Below, one piece after another: positions 28,320 to 36,940 of a DNA stretch of 62,057 nucleotides. Below the pieces are notes generated by a model. The model saw only the letters and a list, made by a program, of their open reading frames with translations, made no database searches and was not told the origin of the DNA. The DNA is from a virus. Every line of letters starts with the position of its first letter. The first letter of the stretch is position 1. The position numbers and the translations under genes are program-made. The stretch lies in IMG/VR virus record IMGVR_UViG_3300011113_000163, positions 1-62,057 of that record; one strand, 5' to 3'.

Positions 28320-28949
28320 ATGAGCAATAAGTTACAAAATTTAAAAGCTACCAAGGAATTGTTAGCTGGAACGCATAGTACTCAAACACGTAAGTCATTT
28401 GGGTATGAAAATAAATCTGATAGCAAACGTGCTATTGGAGATGTTTGGATAGAAAAAGATCCAAAGACGGGCATTGAATATAAAATAGAACAGAAAGACG
28501 GCTTTCGTACTAAAACACCTTTAAACAGTATTTTAAAACAAATTCGTCAAATATTATCTGTTCCGGAAAAATGTCCATGCTGCAATAAAAAAATGCGAGA
28601 TGAAGAAAAGGCATTAAACTTTAAAATGTATTTCAAACGTAAAAAATGTTTTGAATGTGTTATTAAAGAAGAAACTGCAATACGAATGCAAGGTAAAGAA
28701 GCGTGGGAAGAATATTCGCGTAACATAATGTTAGCCAATGCGGAAGCATGGTTGGCAGATGCTGATAAAGAAGTTGAAATATTACGTGAATCGTTAAAAG
28801 TTCAGTTTATTCAAAATGCCGAAGGTGGATTAGAAGAATGGGATCAAACCGCATTTTTAGAAAAATTTGATACAGATTATCAATCGTTAAAAAACAATAT
28901 AATAACAAATTTAAAAGGTGAATATGGCAACACCAAGGAAAGTAACTAA
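28320..28949 (+). CDS. Zinc-ribbon protein of unknown function
   Basis: A 209-residue protein. A four-cysteine zinc-binding site is visible: C-P-C-C near residue 83 and C-F-E-C about 25 residues later. A basic N-terminal region contains THSTQTRKSFGY. The C-terminal half is a long acidic helix rich in Glu and Trp (EAWLADADKEVEILRESL). I considered a small terminase or a late transcription factor, both of which act near gp17 or late promoters, but no specific motif supports either. It overlaps the next gene by 26 bases and starts six bases after the previous stop with no clear Shine-Dalgarno. Confidence 0.65.
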   Translation: MSNKLQNLKATKELLAGTHSTQTRKSFGYENKSDSKRAIGDVWIEKDPKTGIEYKIEQKDGFRTKTPLNSILKQIRQILSVPEKCPCCNKKMRDEEKALNFKMYFKRKKCFECVIKEETAIRMQGKEAWEEYSRNIMLANAEAWLADADKEVEILRESLKVQFIQNAEGGLEEWDQTAFLEKFDTDYQSLKNNIITNLKGEYGNTKESN

Positions 28950-29199
28950 GGCAGCTGAAAAGTTAGAAAAACATAGCGCTGAGATGCAAGAAGTCGCAGC
29001 AAAATGGGCAAAGGCTATTGGTGATGAAAAACCAAAATTGTTTGATAAGCTTAAAAAGATGACGGCTGAAAAACGTAAGTTAGAACAAGAACTTAATACA
29101 GCGTTGTTAGAATTAGATAAAGATACTGAATTGCAAATTGACGAAGTACGTCGTTTAATCCGTAACATAATACGTGAAGAAATTAAAAAATTAAAGTAA
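28924..29199 (+). CDS. Small coiled-coil protein
   Basis: A 91-residue, strongly charged, almost fully helical protein. Heptad-like Leu and Ile run through KLFDKLKKMTAEKRKLEQEL, and the end is a LIRNIIREEIKKLK amphipathic helix like those of other small proteins here. I chose the ATG at 28924, preceded by AAAAGGTGA. A GTG two codons earlier is possible. The start lies inside the previous gene (26-base overlap), and the stop overlaps the next start (TAATG). The function is unknown. A scaffold or adaptor role fits the composition. Confidence 0.65.
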   Translation: MATPRKVTKAAEKLEKHSAEMQEVAAKWAKAIGDEKPKLFDKLKKMTAEKRKLEQELNTALLELDKDTELQIDEVRRLIRNIIREEIKKLK

Positions 29200-30506
29200 T
29201 GGCAAAAGTTAAATTAACAAGTATAATGACAGAAGTTTTATGGGAACGTTGTTTATTAAATCAACGTTCTATACAATTAGAACAGTCATTAACTAAAGAA
29301 GAAAAGATACACGGTATTTTTAAAGAATATGTATCTTATGTAAAAAACGTATTAAATACGGAACAGCTGACTTCTTTTAAAAATTTCTTTAATCCTACGT
29401 TAACAGAAGACCTTAGTGATGATGATATGGCTGAACTAATAGCTCAAGCAGCACGTGAGTTAGCTAATAAATTACCGGATGCTAAATACTTAACTGACCC
29501 AGAAAAGATACATATCGACGCTTTAGAAAAAGGTGATGTCGAACAAGGCATAGAGATAGACGGACAAGAAAGTAGTGAGGATGTACAGACAGAGTCATAT
29601 CGTACTAAGAAACGAATACTTACTGAAGCTGGCGTATTAATGACAATACTAGCTTTACCAGCTATAGGAAAATTAATTGCGAATGTCATTGATTGGGTTA
29701 AGCGCAATCTTACATTTCCGTCTACCGAGTCAATAAAAGAAGGTGAAATTATAGATATTTTAACTTTAATACATGCATATGCAAAGTCTAACAATAAAAT
29801 ACCGACAAAACAAATTGTTGCAGATTTAGCTAAAAAAACTACGTTTGATAAATTAGACAAATTGATTTCATTCATTAATAAAAAAGCTAAAACAGATTAC
29901 AAATCGCCAAATATAAAAACTCCAATATTTGACGAATACGAACTTTCATACTCCGATCCTGAAGCTGCATTAATGAAAAATATTGACATGGCATTCGACA
30001 GAATAAATGATGCAGTTACGGCTGATGCAGAAAAGAATAAGGGTCATAAAGTACAATTTTCACCCAAAGGCTCAAAGGTACAGCCGGCTGATGATCATAT
30101 GATACATATATTAAATAGTATGACTTATTCATCACCTGTTGCTAAGTCATTAGCTAACGCTAGTCATACGTTACATGAGTGGATTTTAAAAACTGTAGGT
30201 ACAATAATGACGCCTATATTCGCTGTGCGTTACGGACTTTTCAGTAAAGCTGGATGGAAAAAGGCTTGGGATAAATCACATCAATGGGCAAATGTAATGT
30301 ATATTACTGCGATGGGGGCATATTTAGGATGGCATGGAATTAAAGCTTTATTGACAGACTCTGATATATTAGGATTTATTAAAGGTATGTTTGAGTCAGT
30401 TGAAAAATTTGTCGAAGCTTCTAAAGATATAATTAAAACCGGAGATCTATCAGTTGCCGCCGTTGAAGAATTCCTTGCAGTTTCAGGCGCTTTACAAGAA
30501 GATTAA
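29199..30506 (+). CDS. Membrane-segment protein with acidic N-terminal domain
   Basis: A 435-residue protein without a recognised family. Residues 1-140 are helical and acidic. An ILTE-AGV site (E143-A144) of the (L/I)xE type lies directly before a hydrophobic segment (about 144-167, GVLMTILALPAIGKLIANVI). A second hydrophobic helix spans about 362-385 (VMYITAMGAYLGWHGIKALL). Between them is a Lys/Asp-rich helical domain. A virion protein stored in the head and placed in the host membrane during DNA entry would explain the membrane segments, the cut site and the head-gene context. This is inference. A lysis function is an alternative because the spanin-like pair follows at once. Confidence 0.6.
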   Translation: MAKVKLTSIMTEVLWERCLLNQRSIQLEQSLTKEEKIHGIFKEYVSYVKNVLNTEQLTSFKNFFNPTLTEDLSDDDMAELIAQAARELANKLPDAKYLTDPEKIHIDALEKGDVEQGIEIDGQESSEDVQTESYRTKKRILTEAGVLMTILALPAIGKLIANVIDWVKRNLTFPSTESIKEGEIIDILTLIHAYAKSNNKIPTKQIVADLAKKTTFDKLDKLISFINKKAKTDYKSPNIKTPIFDEYELSYSDPEAALMKNIDMAFDRINDAVTADAEKNKGHKVQFSPKGSKVQPADDHMIHILNSMTYSSPVAKSLANASHTLHEWILKTVGTIMTPIFAVRYGLFSKAGWKKAWDKSHQWANVMYITAMGAYLGWHGIKALLTDSDILGFIKGMFESVEKFVEASKDIIKTGDLSVAAVEEFLAVSGALQED

Positions 30507-30507
30507 T

Positions 30508-30870
30508 ATGCAAAAGTATTTAAAATATTGGTTATATGGGTTATCTGCATTAGTTATTATTTTAATAACGGCATTGGTAATTAGTTTATCAAATAGACCG
30601 CAAGTACCTAATAATATTCGAGACTATAAACTACAACGGACAATTGATAGTTTAAATACAGTTATACAAAACAATGCAATAGAACGTAATAAACTTGGTT
30701 TAGAGATTGATTCTTTAAATAAGTCAATCGCACAAGTAGAAGTTAGTATTGCAAAAAAACAAAAAGAAATACAAACATTACGGACAGAACATGAAGAAAC
30801 AGTTAATCGTGTTAATGGCTTTACTAATAACGACATTAACAGCTATTTCACAACGAGATATAGCGAATAA
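30508..30870 (+). CDS. Inner-membrane spanin-like protein (Rz-like)
   Basis: A 120-residue protein with one N-terminal membrane anchor (residues about 6-27, LYGLSALVIILITALVISL). A periplasmic coiled coil follows (TIDSLNTVIQ and LEIDSLNKSIAQ heptads) and a short polar end (NDINSYFTTRYSE). This layout is that of Rz/i-spanin proteins, which join inner and outer membranes at the end of lysis. I start it at 30508, one base after the previous stop, where the hydrophobic anchor begins at once. The last 80 bases overlap the next gene in the +1 frame, the arrangement typical of Rz/Rz1 pairs. No holin or endolysin is visible nearby, so the lysis role is inferred from architecture. Confidence 0.6.
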   Translation: MQKYLKYWLYGLSALVIILITALVISLSNRPQVPNNIRDYKLQRTIDSLNTVIQNNAIERNKLGLEIDSLNKSIAQVEVSIAKKQKEIQTLRTEHEETVNRVNGFTNNDINSYFTTRYSE

Positions 30871-31216
30871 AGATAGCTTAATTTGTTTACCAACTCCTAC
30901 ATTTAAAAAGATTATTTTAGATCTAGAATCGGGCGATTTTGCTAAAAAAGAATTAAAACTTTCGTACGAAATTAATACGGATCTTAATAAACAACTGAGT
31001 TACAAGGATGGTATTATACTACGATATCAGCAACGAGAAGCTACGTATAAAAGTGATAGCATTGCATATGGAAAAACATTACAAGCTAAAGATAGTCAAA
31101 TTGAAATAGCTGTTAAAGAAGCAAGAAAATATCGTAGACAACGTAATGGCGTTATTGTAGGTGGGTCTGCGATCATAATTGCAATTCCTACATTAATTCT
31201 TGTTTTTACGTTATAA
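30791..31216 (+). CDS. Second spanin-like protein, overlapping the first in +1 frame
   Basis: A 141-residue protein. It has a signal-peptide-like start (MKKQLIVLMALLITTLTAIS), a conserved-looking LICLPTPTFKKIILDLESGD segment, a coiled region, a basic KEARKYRRQR patch and a C-terminal membrane helix (residues about 119-141, ending TLILVFTL). Proteins of this design follow i-spanin-like genes in phages of Bacteroidota. A signal peptide plus a terminal membrane helix recalls unimolecular spanins, but there is no lipobox cysteine at the expected site. The ATG at 30791 is chosen because it begins the signal sequence. The 80-base overlap with the upstream gene supports a linked function. Confidence 0.6.
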   Translation: MKKQLIVLMALLITTLTAISQRDIANKDSLICLPTPTFKKIILDLESGDFAKKELKLSYEINTDLNKQLSYKDGIILRYQQREATYKSDSIAYGKTLQAKDSQIEIAVKEARKYRRQRNGVIVGGSAIIIAIPTLILVFTL

Positions 31217-31217
31217 A

Positions 31218-31226
31218 TTCTTTATA
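31218..31226 (+). promoter_or_regulatory. Possible degenerate late element before terminase
   Basis: TTCTTTATATTAAAC matches the late element at seven of nine core positions and ends ten bases before the terminase ATG. It may be chance in AT-rich DNA. Confidence 0.2.
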
Positions 31227-31236
31227 TTAAACAGTT

Positions 31237-32802
31237 ATGTCAAAATCATTAAAAGAAATTATAGCAGAAGAGTATAAAAAGTGTGCAGCTGATCCTGTAC
31301 ATTTTATGCGTAAATACTGCATAATTCAACATCCTACAAAAGGAAAGATGTATTTTAATTTATATCCTTTCCAAGAAGATACTTTACACGACCTACGTGA
31401 TAATAGATATAACATTATTCTTAAGTCACGACAGTTAGGTATTTCTACTTTAACTGCTGGATACGCCCTTTGGGCAATGTTATTTAAAAACGATTACAAT
31501 GTGTTAGTTATTGCTACTACTCAAGACGTTGCTAAAAACTTAGTAACAAAAGTAAGAGTAATGCATGACAATTTACCGGCTTGGTTAAAGGGTAAATCAA
31601 TTGAAGATAATAAATTATCCTTAAGATTTAAAAACGGATCTCAAATCAAAGCTGTTTCTAGTGCAGGTACATCAGGTCGTTCTGAAGCATTGTCATTGTT
31701 AGTAATCGACGAAGCTGCATTTATTAAAGGCATTGATGAAATATGGACATCAGCTCAGCAAACATTGGCAACTGGTGGAGGTGCTATCATATTATCAACA
31801 CCTAACGGTACCGGTAATTTATTTCATAAAATATGGGTAGATGCAGAGGCGGGTGGACAGTTCAATCCAATTAAGTTGCACTGGACAGTACATCCAGATC
31901 GTGATGAAACATGGAGAGAAGAACAAACGAGATTGCTAGGAGATAAAGAAGCAGCACAAGAATGTGATTGTGACTTTATATCATCCGGACATACAGTAGT
32001 TGACGGTCCTGTTATTCAATGGTATGAGCAGACATATGTAAAAGATCCTATCGAAAAACGAGGATTTGATAGTAATTATTGGATATGGGACTATCCGGAT
32101 TATACTAAAAGTTATGTAGTAGTTGCTGACGTTGCTCGAGGCGATGGTGCAGATTATTCCGCATTTCATGTGTTAGAAATTGAAACTATGACACAAGTGG
32201 CAGAGTATCGCGGAAAAATAGGAACTACAGAATACGGTAATATGCTTGTATCTGTTGCTACTGATTATAACAATGCATTGCTTGTAATTGAAAATGCAAA
32301 TATAGGCTGGGCTGTTATACAAATAGCTATTGACCGTAACTATGAAAATTTATATTACTCATATCGCCAAGATGCGTATGTAGATGAAGATGTACATTTA
32401 TCTAAAGGATATGATTTAAAATCTAAATCAGATAAAGTTCCTGGATTTTCAACTACGTCAAAGACAAGACCTCTAATGATTTCTAAATTAGAAACTTATT
32501 TTAGAGAGAAAGGTCCTATTGTAAAAAGTAGAAGATTAACTGATGAATTATATGTATTTATCTGGAACGGTAGTAGGGCTGAAGCACAACGTGGTTATAA
32601 TGATGATTTGGTAATGTCATTTGCAATTGCATTATGGGTTAGAGATACAGCATTACGTTTACGCCAACAAGGAATAGATTTATCTAGAAAATCTTTAGGT
32701 CATTTTGGTAAAGTTAATCCTAGTATTTATTCATCTAAAAATTCATCTAATGGATCATGGGACTGGAACGGAGATAGTAACGGTCTTAAATGGTTATTAT
32801 GA
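31237..32802 (+). CDS. 17: Terminase large subunit gp17
   Basis: The DNA-packaging motor, an ATPase plus headful nuclease that docks on the portal. Of its 521 residues (T4: 610), the N-terminal ATPase has a Walker A variant K63-SRQLGIST, as in T4 gp17 (SRQLGKTT), and Walker B LLVID158E159. The C-terminal RNase H-like nuclease has D298 (VVVADVARGDG) and the late acidic pair D456-D457 (YNDDLVMSFA). The end is Ser/Asn/Gly-rich. A small terminase (gp16) is not recognisable upstream. The gene is followed by a late element and the portal gene 22 bases later. In T4, gp18 and gp19 lie between 17 and 20. Here they have moved elsewhere. Confidence 0.95.
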   Translation: MSKSLKEIIAEEYKKCAADPVHFMRKYCIIQHPTKGKMYFNLYPFQEDTLHDLRDNRYNIILKSRQLGISTLTAGYALWAMLFKNDYNVLVIATTQDVAKNLVTKVRVMHDNLPAWLKGKSIEDNKLSLRFKNGSQIKAVSSAGTSGRSEALSLLVIDEAAFIKGIDEIWTSAQQTLATGGGAIILSTPNGTGNLFHKIWVDAEAGGQFNPIKLHWTVHPDRDETWREEQTRLLGDKEAAQECDCDFISSGHTVVDGPVIQWYEQTYVKDPIEKRGFDSNYWIWDYPDYTKSYVVVADVARGDGADYSAFHVLEIETMTQVAEYRGKIGTTEYGNMLVSVATDYNNALLVIENANIGWAVIQIAIDRNYENLYYSYRQDAYVDEDVHLSKGYDLKSKSDKVPGFSTTSKTRPLMISKLETYFREKGPIVKSRRLTDELYVFIWNGSRAEAQRGYNDDLVMSFAIALWVRDTALRLRQQGIDLSRKSLGHFGKVNPSIYSSKNSSNGSWDWNGDSNGLKWLL

Positions 32803-32810
32803 TATTTATA
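32802..32810 (+). promoter_or_regulatory. Late element copy
   Basis: TGATATTTATATAAAAAC, beginning on the last base of the terminase stop codon and ending 14 bases before the portal ATG. Confidence 0.6.
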
Positions 32811-32824
32811 TAAAAACATAAAGT

Positions 32825-34699
32825 ATGGCAGACACTTCATTATCGAATCGATTACGACGTTTATTTTCAACGAACGTAGTTGTAAGGCGAATAGCTAAAA
32901 ATAGATTAAAAGTAATTGATACTAACAGACTCCAATCATCTGGAGCTTTATCAAGTAATAGATATATAGACCGATTTGCAGGATTACAACGTGGTCAATC
33001 ATATGGTACATATAATCAATCGTATACGTTTCATACATCTAAATTAGAATTATTTTCTGACTATGAGACAATGGATATGGATCCAATCCTATCATCAGCT
33101 TTAGATATTTATGCAGATGAGTCTACAGTAAAAGATGCTGATGGAGATACTTTAACTATTCGTACTCCTAACAATGAAGTATATAAAGTATTACGTAATT
33201 TATTTTACGATATTCTTAACATAGATTATAATTTATGGCCATGGATTCGTAACGCATGTAAATACGGAGATTTCTTTTTATATTTAGATATTGAAGATGA
33301 ATTAGGTATTATTAACGTAGTACCACTTTCAGCATATGAAGTACGTCGTGAAGAAGGATATGATCCGGAGAATCCATATGCATATAGATTTGTATTTGAG
33401 GGTAGTCATACAATGTATGCAGCCGGACGTACTAAGACAGAGAGGGCTCCATTAGAAAATTATCAAGTAGCACACTTCCGATTATTATCCGATACAAACT
33501 TCCTTCCATATGGTAAGTCAATGATTGAGCCAGCACGTAAGATTTTCAAACAATTGACATTAATGGAAGATGCAATGTTAATTCACCGTATTATGCGTGC
33601 ACCTGAAAGACGTATTTTTAAAATAGATGTAGGTAACTTGCCACCAGCAGAAGTAGATGCGCATATCGATAGTATTGTTCAAAAGATGAAAAAGATTCCG
33701 TATATAGATGAATCTACGGGCCAATATAATCTTAAATTTAATATGCAAAACATGTTAGAAGATTATTTCTTACCAGTACGTGGAGGAGAATCTGGAACAT
33801 CGATTGATACATTAAATGGTTTAAGTAATGACGGACAAATTGAAGATATTGAATACTTAAGAAATAAAATGCACGCCGCATTGAAAATTCCAAAAGCATT
33901 TTTAGGATACGATGAAGGAGTTGAAGGTAAAGCAACGTTAGCAGCAGAAGATGTACGTTTTGCTAGAACAATAGAACGTCTACAAAAAATATTTGTATCA
34001 GAGTTAACAAAGATTGCAATTGTACATTTATATGCACAAGGATTTGAAGATGAGGATTTAACTAACTTTAGTTTATCATTAACTAATCCGTCATTAATTT
34101 ACGAAAAGCAAAAGTTAGAAACTTTGGCTACTAAAGTAGATTTGGCAGGTAATCTTAAAGAAAGCGGAATGTTTTCTGAAAAATGGATCTATGAAAATAT
34201 TTACGGAATGACCCAACAAGAATGGGAAACAGAACAAGAGCAGGTTATTGAAGATCTTAAACAAGACTTCCGTAAAGAACAAATTAAATCAGAAGGTAAT
34301 GACCCTGTTAAAACTAACATGAGTTTTGGTACACCGCATGACATTGCAAGTATGCATGTCGCAAATAAAATGGGCGATTTACCTATCGAGCAGGAACATG
34401 TAGCAGGACCAGGACGTCCAAAAGATCCTAGTACATGGGGCAAACATTCTAGTCCACATGGCAGAGATCCGTTAGGAGTTAAAGAATTATCTAAAACATT
34501 CAGTGCAGATTCTTCTCCGCTACAACATAAATTTAAAGGCGGCTCGCCGTTAAGTACAGAAAATATTGCATCTAAAAATTTAATAGACACGCTAAAATCT
34601 ACTTTTAAGACGCCTAAAGTTCTTAAACAAACATTAACTGAAGACGTAAAAGATCAAGACGCTGGCACTATGTTAGATGAACGACAATTATTAGATTAA
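32825..34699 (+). CDS. 20: Portal protein gp20
   Basis: T4 gp20-type portal of 624 residues (T4: 524), the dodecameric ring through which DNA enters and leaves the head. Characteristic stretches are YETMDMDPILSSALDIYADE near residue 80, WPWIRNACKYGDFFLYLDI near 138, AEVDAHIDSIVQKMKKIPY near 280 and YLRNKMHAALKIPKAFLGY near 345. The C-terminal 120 residues extend past the T4 core with a Pro/His/Gly-rich segment. An LTE-D site (E606) of prohead-protease type lies near the end, so the tail may be trimmed. A late element precedes it, and an early initiator for head assembly fits the following core genes. Confidence 0.94.
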   Translation: MADTSLSNRLRRLFSTNVVVRRIAKNRLKVIDTNRLQSSGALSSNRYIDRFAGLQRGQSYGTYNQSYTFHTSKLELFSDYETMDMDPILSSALDIYADESTVKDADGDTLTIRTPNNEVYKVLRNLFYDILNIDYNLWPWIRNACKYGDFFLYLDIEDELGIINVVPLSAYEVRREEGYDPENPYAYRFVFEGSHTMYAAGRTKTERAPLENYQVAHFRLLSDTNFLPYGKSMIEPARKIFKQLTLMEDAMLIHRIMRAPERRIFKIDVGNLPPAEVDAHIDSIVQKMKKIPYIDESTGQYNLKFNMQNMLEDYFLPVRGGESGTSIDTLNGLSNDGQIEDIEYLRNKMHAALKIPKAFLGYDEGVEGKATLAAEDVRFARTIERLQKIFVSELTKIAIVHLYAQGFEDEDLTNFSLSLTNPSLIYEKQKLETLATKVDLAGNLKESGMFSEKWIYENIYGMTQQEWETEQEQVIEDLKQDFRKEQIKSEGNDPVKTNMSFGTPHDIASMHVANKMGDLPIEQEHVAGPGRPKDPSTWGKHSSPHGRDPLGVKELSKTFSADSSPLQHKFKGGSPLSTENIASKNLIDTLKSTFKTPKVLKQTLTEDVKDQDAGTMLDERQLLD

Positions 34700-34717
34700 T
34701 AGTTTGTCAGTAGACAC

Positions 34718-34726
34718 ATATTTATT
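34718..34726 (+). promoter_or_regulatory. Late element copy
   Basis: ACATATTTATTAAAAATA, ending 30 bases before the ATG of the 278-residue protein at the head of the prohead-core gene run. Confidence 0.6.
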
Positions 34727-34756
34727 AAAAATATACGTACTAACAGGACGCATTTA

Positions 34757-35593
34757 ATGAAACGAATTAAACATTCAAAAGTAAAAAATACCGGTTTGAT
34801 ATTCGAACTATTGGTAAGACAAGTAGCATCGGATACAATGAACAACCGTGATTCTAAAGCATTACGTATCATTAAAAGAAATTTCAAATTAAATTCTCTT
34901 TTAGGACAAGAACTTAAGTTATATAGATCATTGCACGAAGAAAAATTTAATAGTGCAAAAGCAGATTTATTTGTATCTGCAGTTATAACCGCACGTAAAG
35001 CTATTAATGAAACGGCACTGAAACGTGAAAAGTATAACTTGATCAAAGAAATTCGTTCTACATACGATATTGAAGAATTTTTTAAGGCACGAGTTAGTAA
35101 TTATAAACTACATGCTGCAGCATATAAATTGTTTGAATATGCAGAAGCGGATGATCCAAAAGAATATGTAGTTAACAAATTTACTATTATAGAACACGTT
35201 GCTAGCCCAGAACATAAAAATAATGTAAACTCAGTATTAGTGGCTGAGAATAAAGATTTGCAAATTTTAGCTTCTAAAATTCTTATTGATAAATTTAATG
35301 AAAAATATTCAACGTTAACAGGTTCGCAAAAAAGTATGTTACGTGAATATATTAACAACGTAAGTAATTCAGTTGGACTTAAAAAATATATTTCTAAAGA
35401 AATTAAATCTTTACAGGAACAACTTGGTAAACTTAAAACATCTGTACCTAGTAAAGTAGTACGTATTAAATTAACAGAAGTATCTAATTTATTATCTCAA
35501 TTAAATAAAAAGCATGTAATTGAAGATAAGGATGTTGTTACTATGTTAAAATACTATGAATTAGTAGATGAATTAAACAAGATAAAAGGATAA
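34757..35593 (+). CDS. Conserved head-region protein between portal and protease
   Basis: A 278-residue helical protein of a family often seen between gp20 and gp21 in marine T4-like phages (opening MKRIKHSKVKNTGLIFELLV, then RQVASDTMN). The N-terminal 60 residues are basic, and the rest is predicted helical with a coiled segment (KSLQEQLGKLK). The role is unknown. In T4 the same interval holds the small core proteins gp67 and gp68, so an assembly-core role is possible. It is followed one base later by the next start. GGACGC lies before the ATG, and no strong Shine-Dalgarno is seen. Confidence 0.75.
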   Translation: MKRIKHSKVKNTGLIFELLVRQVASDTMNNRDSKALRIIKRNFKLNSLLGQELKLYRSLHEEKFNSAKADLFVSAVITARKAINETALKREKYNLIKEIRSTYDIEEFFKARVSNYKLHAAAYKLFEYAEADDPKEYVVNKFTIIEHVASPEHKNNVNSVLVAENKDLQILASKILIDKFNEKYSTLTGSQKSMLREYINNVSNSVGLKKYISKEIKSLQEQLGKLKTSVPSKVVRIKLTEVSNLLSQLNKKHVIEDKDVVTMLKYYELVDELNKIKG

Positions 35594-35594
35594 T

Positions 35595-35903
35595 ATGCCG
35601 GAACAAGGACCATATACATATACAGCGACTGCTGCTAGCCAATTTGAAAGATTAGGTCATCCAGGAAAATATATTACATCATATCAATATACATCCGGTC
35701 AAGTTGATTTTACCGGATCGAATTACGGGTATGGTGCAGTTATGGTAGTATCTGCGGGTGGAGCAACTGCTAGTTTATCTAACGGTGGAACATTAAATTT
35801 AGGCGATCTTAACGTAAAAGATGTATATGATTTTTCTATTAGTAAAATAACAGGCGGAACGGCAGCAACAGTTTATTTATTTAAACGTCAAGGAGTGGCA
35901 TGA
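35595..35903 (+). CDS. Small beta-rich head protein
   Basis: A 102-residue beta-rich protein with no helix-forming segment. It contains Gly/Ser/Thr/Tyr-rich strands (SGQVDFTGSNYGYGAVMVV, TASLSNGGTLNLGDL). The size and composition resemble small capsid decoration or stabilising proteins, but I cannot assign a family. AAAGGATA lies just before the start. The stop overlaps the next start as ATGA, so it is coupled to the 346-residue core protein. Confidence 0.65.
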   Translation: MPEQGPYTYTATAASQFERLGHPGKYITSYQYTSGQVDFTGSNYGYGAVMVVSAGGATASLSNGGTLNLGDLNVKDVYDFSISKITGGTAATVYLFKRQGVA

Positions 35904-36940
35904 GTTTTTTAAAAGACATAGAAAGACATTTTCGATTGTTAAACGAGGCTAAAGTAGATCGTATATCTGATAAAGAGGCGGAAGAAGATTTTGAAGATTT
36001 GGACGATAAAGACGTTGATAATGACGGCGATACCGACAAGTCAGATAAGTATTTACATAAACGTTTAGGTACTATTGCTAAAGTAGATGAAAATCATTTA
36101 GGCGTTGAAGAACCATTTTATATTGAAATAGCAGTTCGTGATGCACGTAAGGCCGTTGAATTAATAAAAGACGATCCTTTACTAGTAAAGGCATTACGTA
36201 ATAAAACTATTATGCCATATGGAAGTAACGTGTTCGCAACAGATGATCAAGAAATTATTCAGTCATTATCGGATAAATTATTAGATAGTGGCATTGAATT
36301 AATTAGTCATCAAGGATTGGATGAAATGTCAACTACTGCCGGAGTACCTGGATATCAAACTCCATATGCATTTGGTAAGGCAGATGATGATACTTTAAAA
36401 CAAGGTGGAATGATGCCAGTTAAAAAAACTAATAAAATTTTCAAACCAATATGGAATGAAAATGTGTCGGCATATAAAAAAATGATGTCTGAGATGTACG
36501 GTGTAGAATCTATCAATGAAGCTGCTAATCCACAAATGGATAAGTTAGTTACGGCATTTGTTGATAAGATAGCAGAAAGAAATGGATATCCAACGTCAGA
36601 AGCTATTATAGCAATATTTGATGCTCTTAAGCGTAAAGGATTTTTACATAAGAGTGTTGAATATAAATCACCGTCAGGATATAGTATTGAAGAAGCAGTA
36701 TCATATCGAGACTATAAAAAAGACCCAACTTCAACTCCAGCACAAAAAGTTAATGCTGGTATAATGGAAGTTAATCGCATGTTAAGCGAAATGGAAAAAA
36801 TTGTACATAACAATCTACGTTTAAAGACGGAAATGGGAGTACAATCAAATCATTTTTGGAAATCGACAAGTTCACGGTTTTCAAAAATTAATGAACGTAT
36901 TGTTAGAATCTCAAATAAATTAAAGGAATTATCACAATGA
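35900..36940 (+). CDS. Head-core protein with EF-hand-like loop and cleavage sites
   Basis: A 346-residue protein. Residues 1-16 (MSFLKDIERHFRLLNE, then A) have the layout of a T4 capsid-targeting peptide with an (L/I)xE cut site. A second matching site, SINE-AAN, lies at E207. Residues 36-52 hold an acidic DKDVDNDGDTDKSDKYL loop with Asp at 38, 40, 42 and 44, like a calcium-binding EF-hand or dockerin loop. A small alpha/beta domain follows (IEIAVRDARKAVELIKDD), and then helices. It starts in an ATGA overlap and ends in one. A prohead core or packaged internal protein is inferred. Confidence 0.65.
   Translation: MSFLKDIERHFRLLNEAKVDRISDKEAEEDFEDLDDKDVDNDGDTDKSDKYLHKRLGTIAKVDENHLGVEEPFYIEIAVRDARKAVELIKDDPLLVKALRNKTIMPYGSNVFATDDQEIIQSLSDKLLDSGIELISHQGLDEMSTTAGVPGYQTPYAFGKADDDTLKQGGMMPVKKTNKIFKPIWNENVSAYKKMMSEMYGVESINEAANPQMDKLVTAFVDKIAERNGYPTSEAIIAIFDALKRKGFLHKSVEYKSPSGYSIEEAVSYRDYKKDPTSTPAQKVNAGIMEVNRMLSEMEKIVHNNLRLKTEMGVQSNHFWKSTSSRFSKINERIVRISNKLKELSQ

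Noticed and set aside
28918-28923. GTG start for the coiled-coil protein two codons before the ATG
   Set aside because: The ATG at 28924 has the better-placed AAAAGGTGA sequence; GTG starts are not otherwise needed in this window.
28320-28949. Zinc-ribbon protein considered as small terminase gp16
   Set aside because: It lies four genes upstream of gp17 rather than next to it, and no helix-turn-helix or coiled-coil oligomer signature can be seen.
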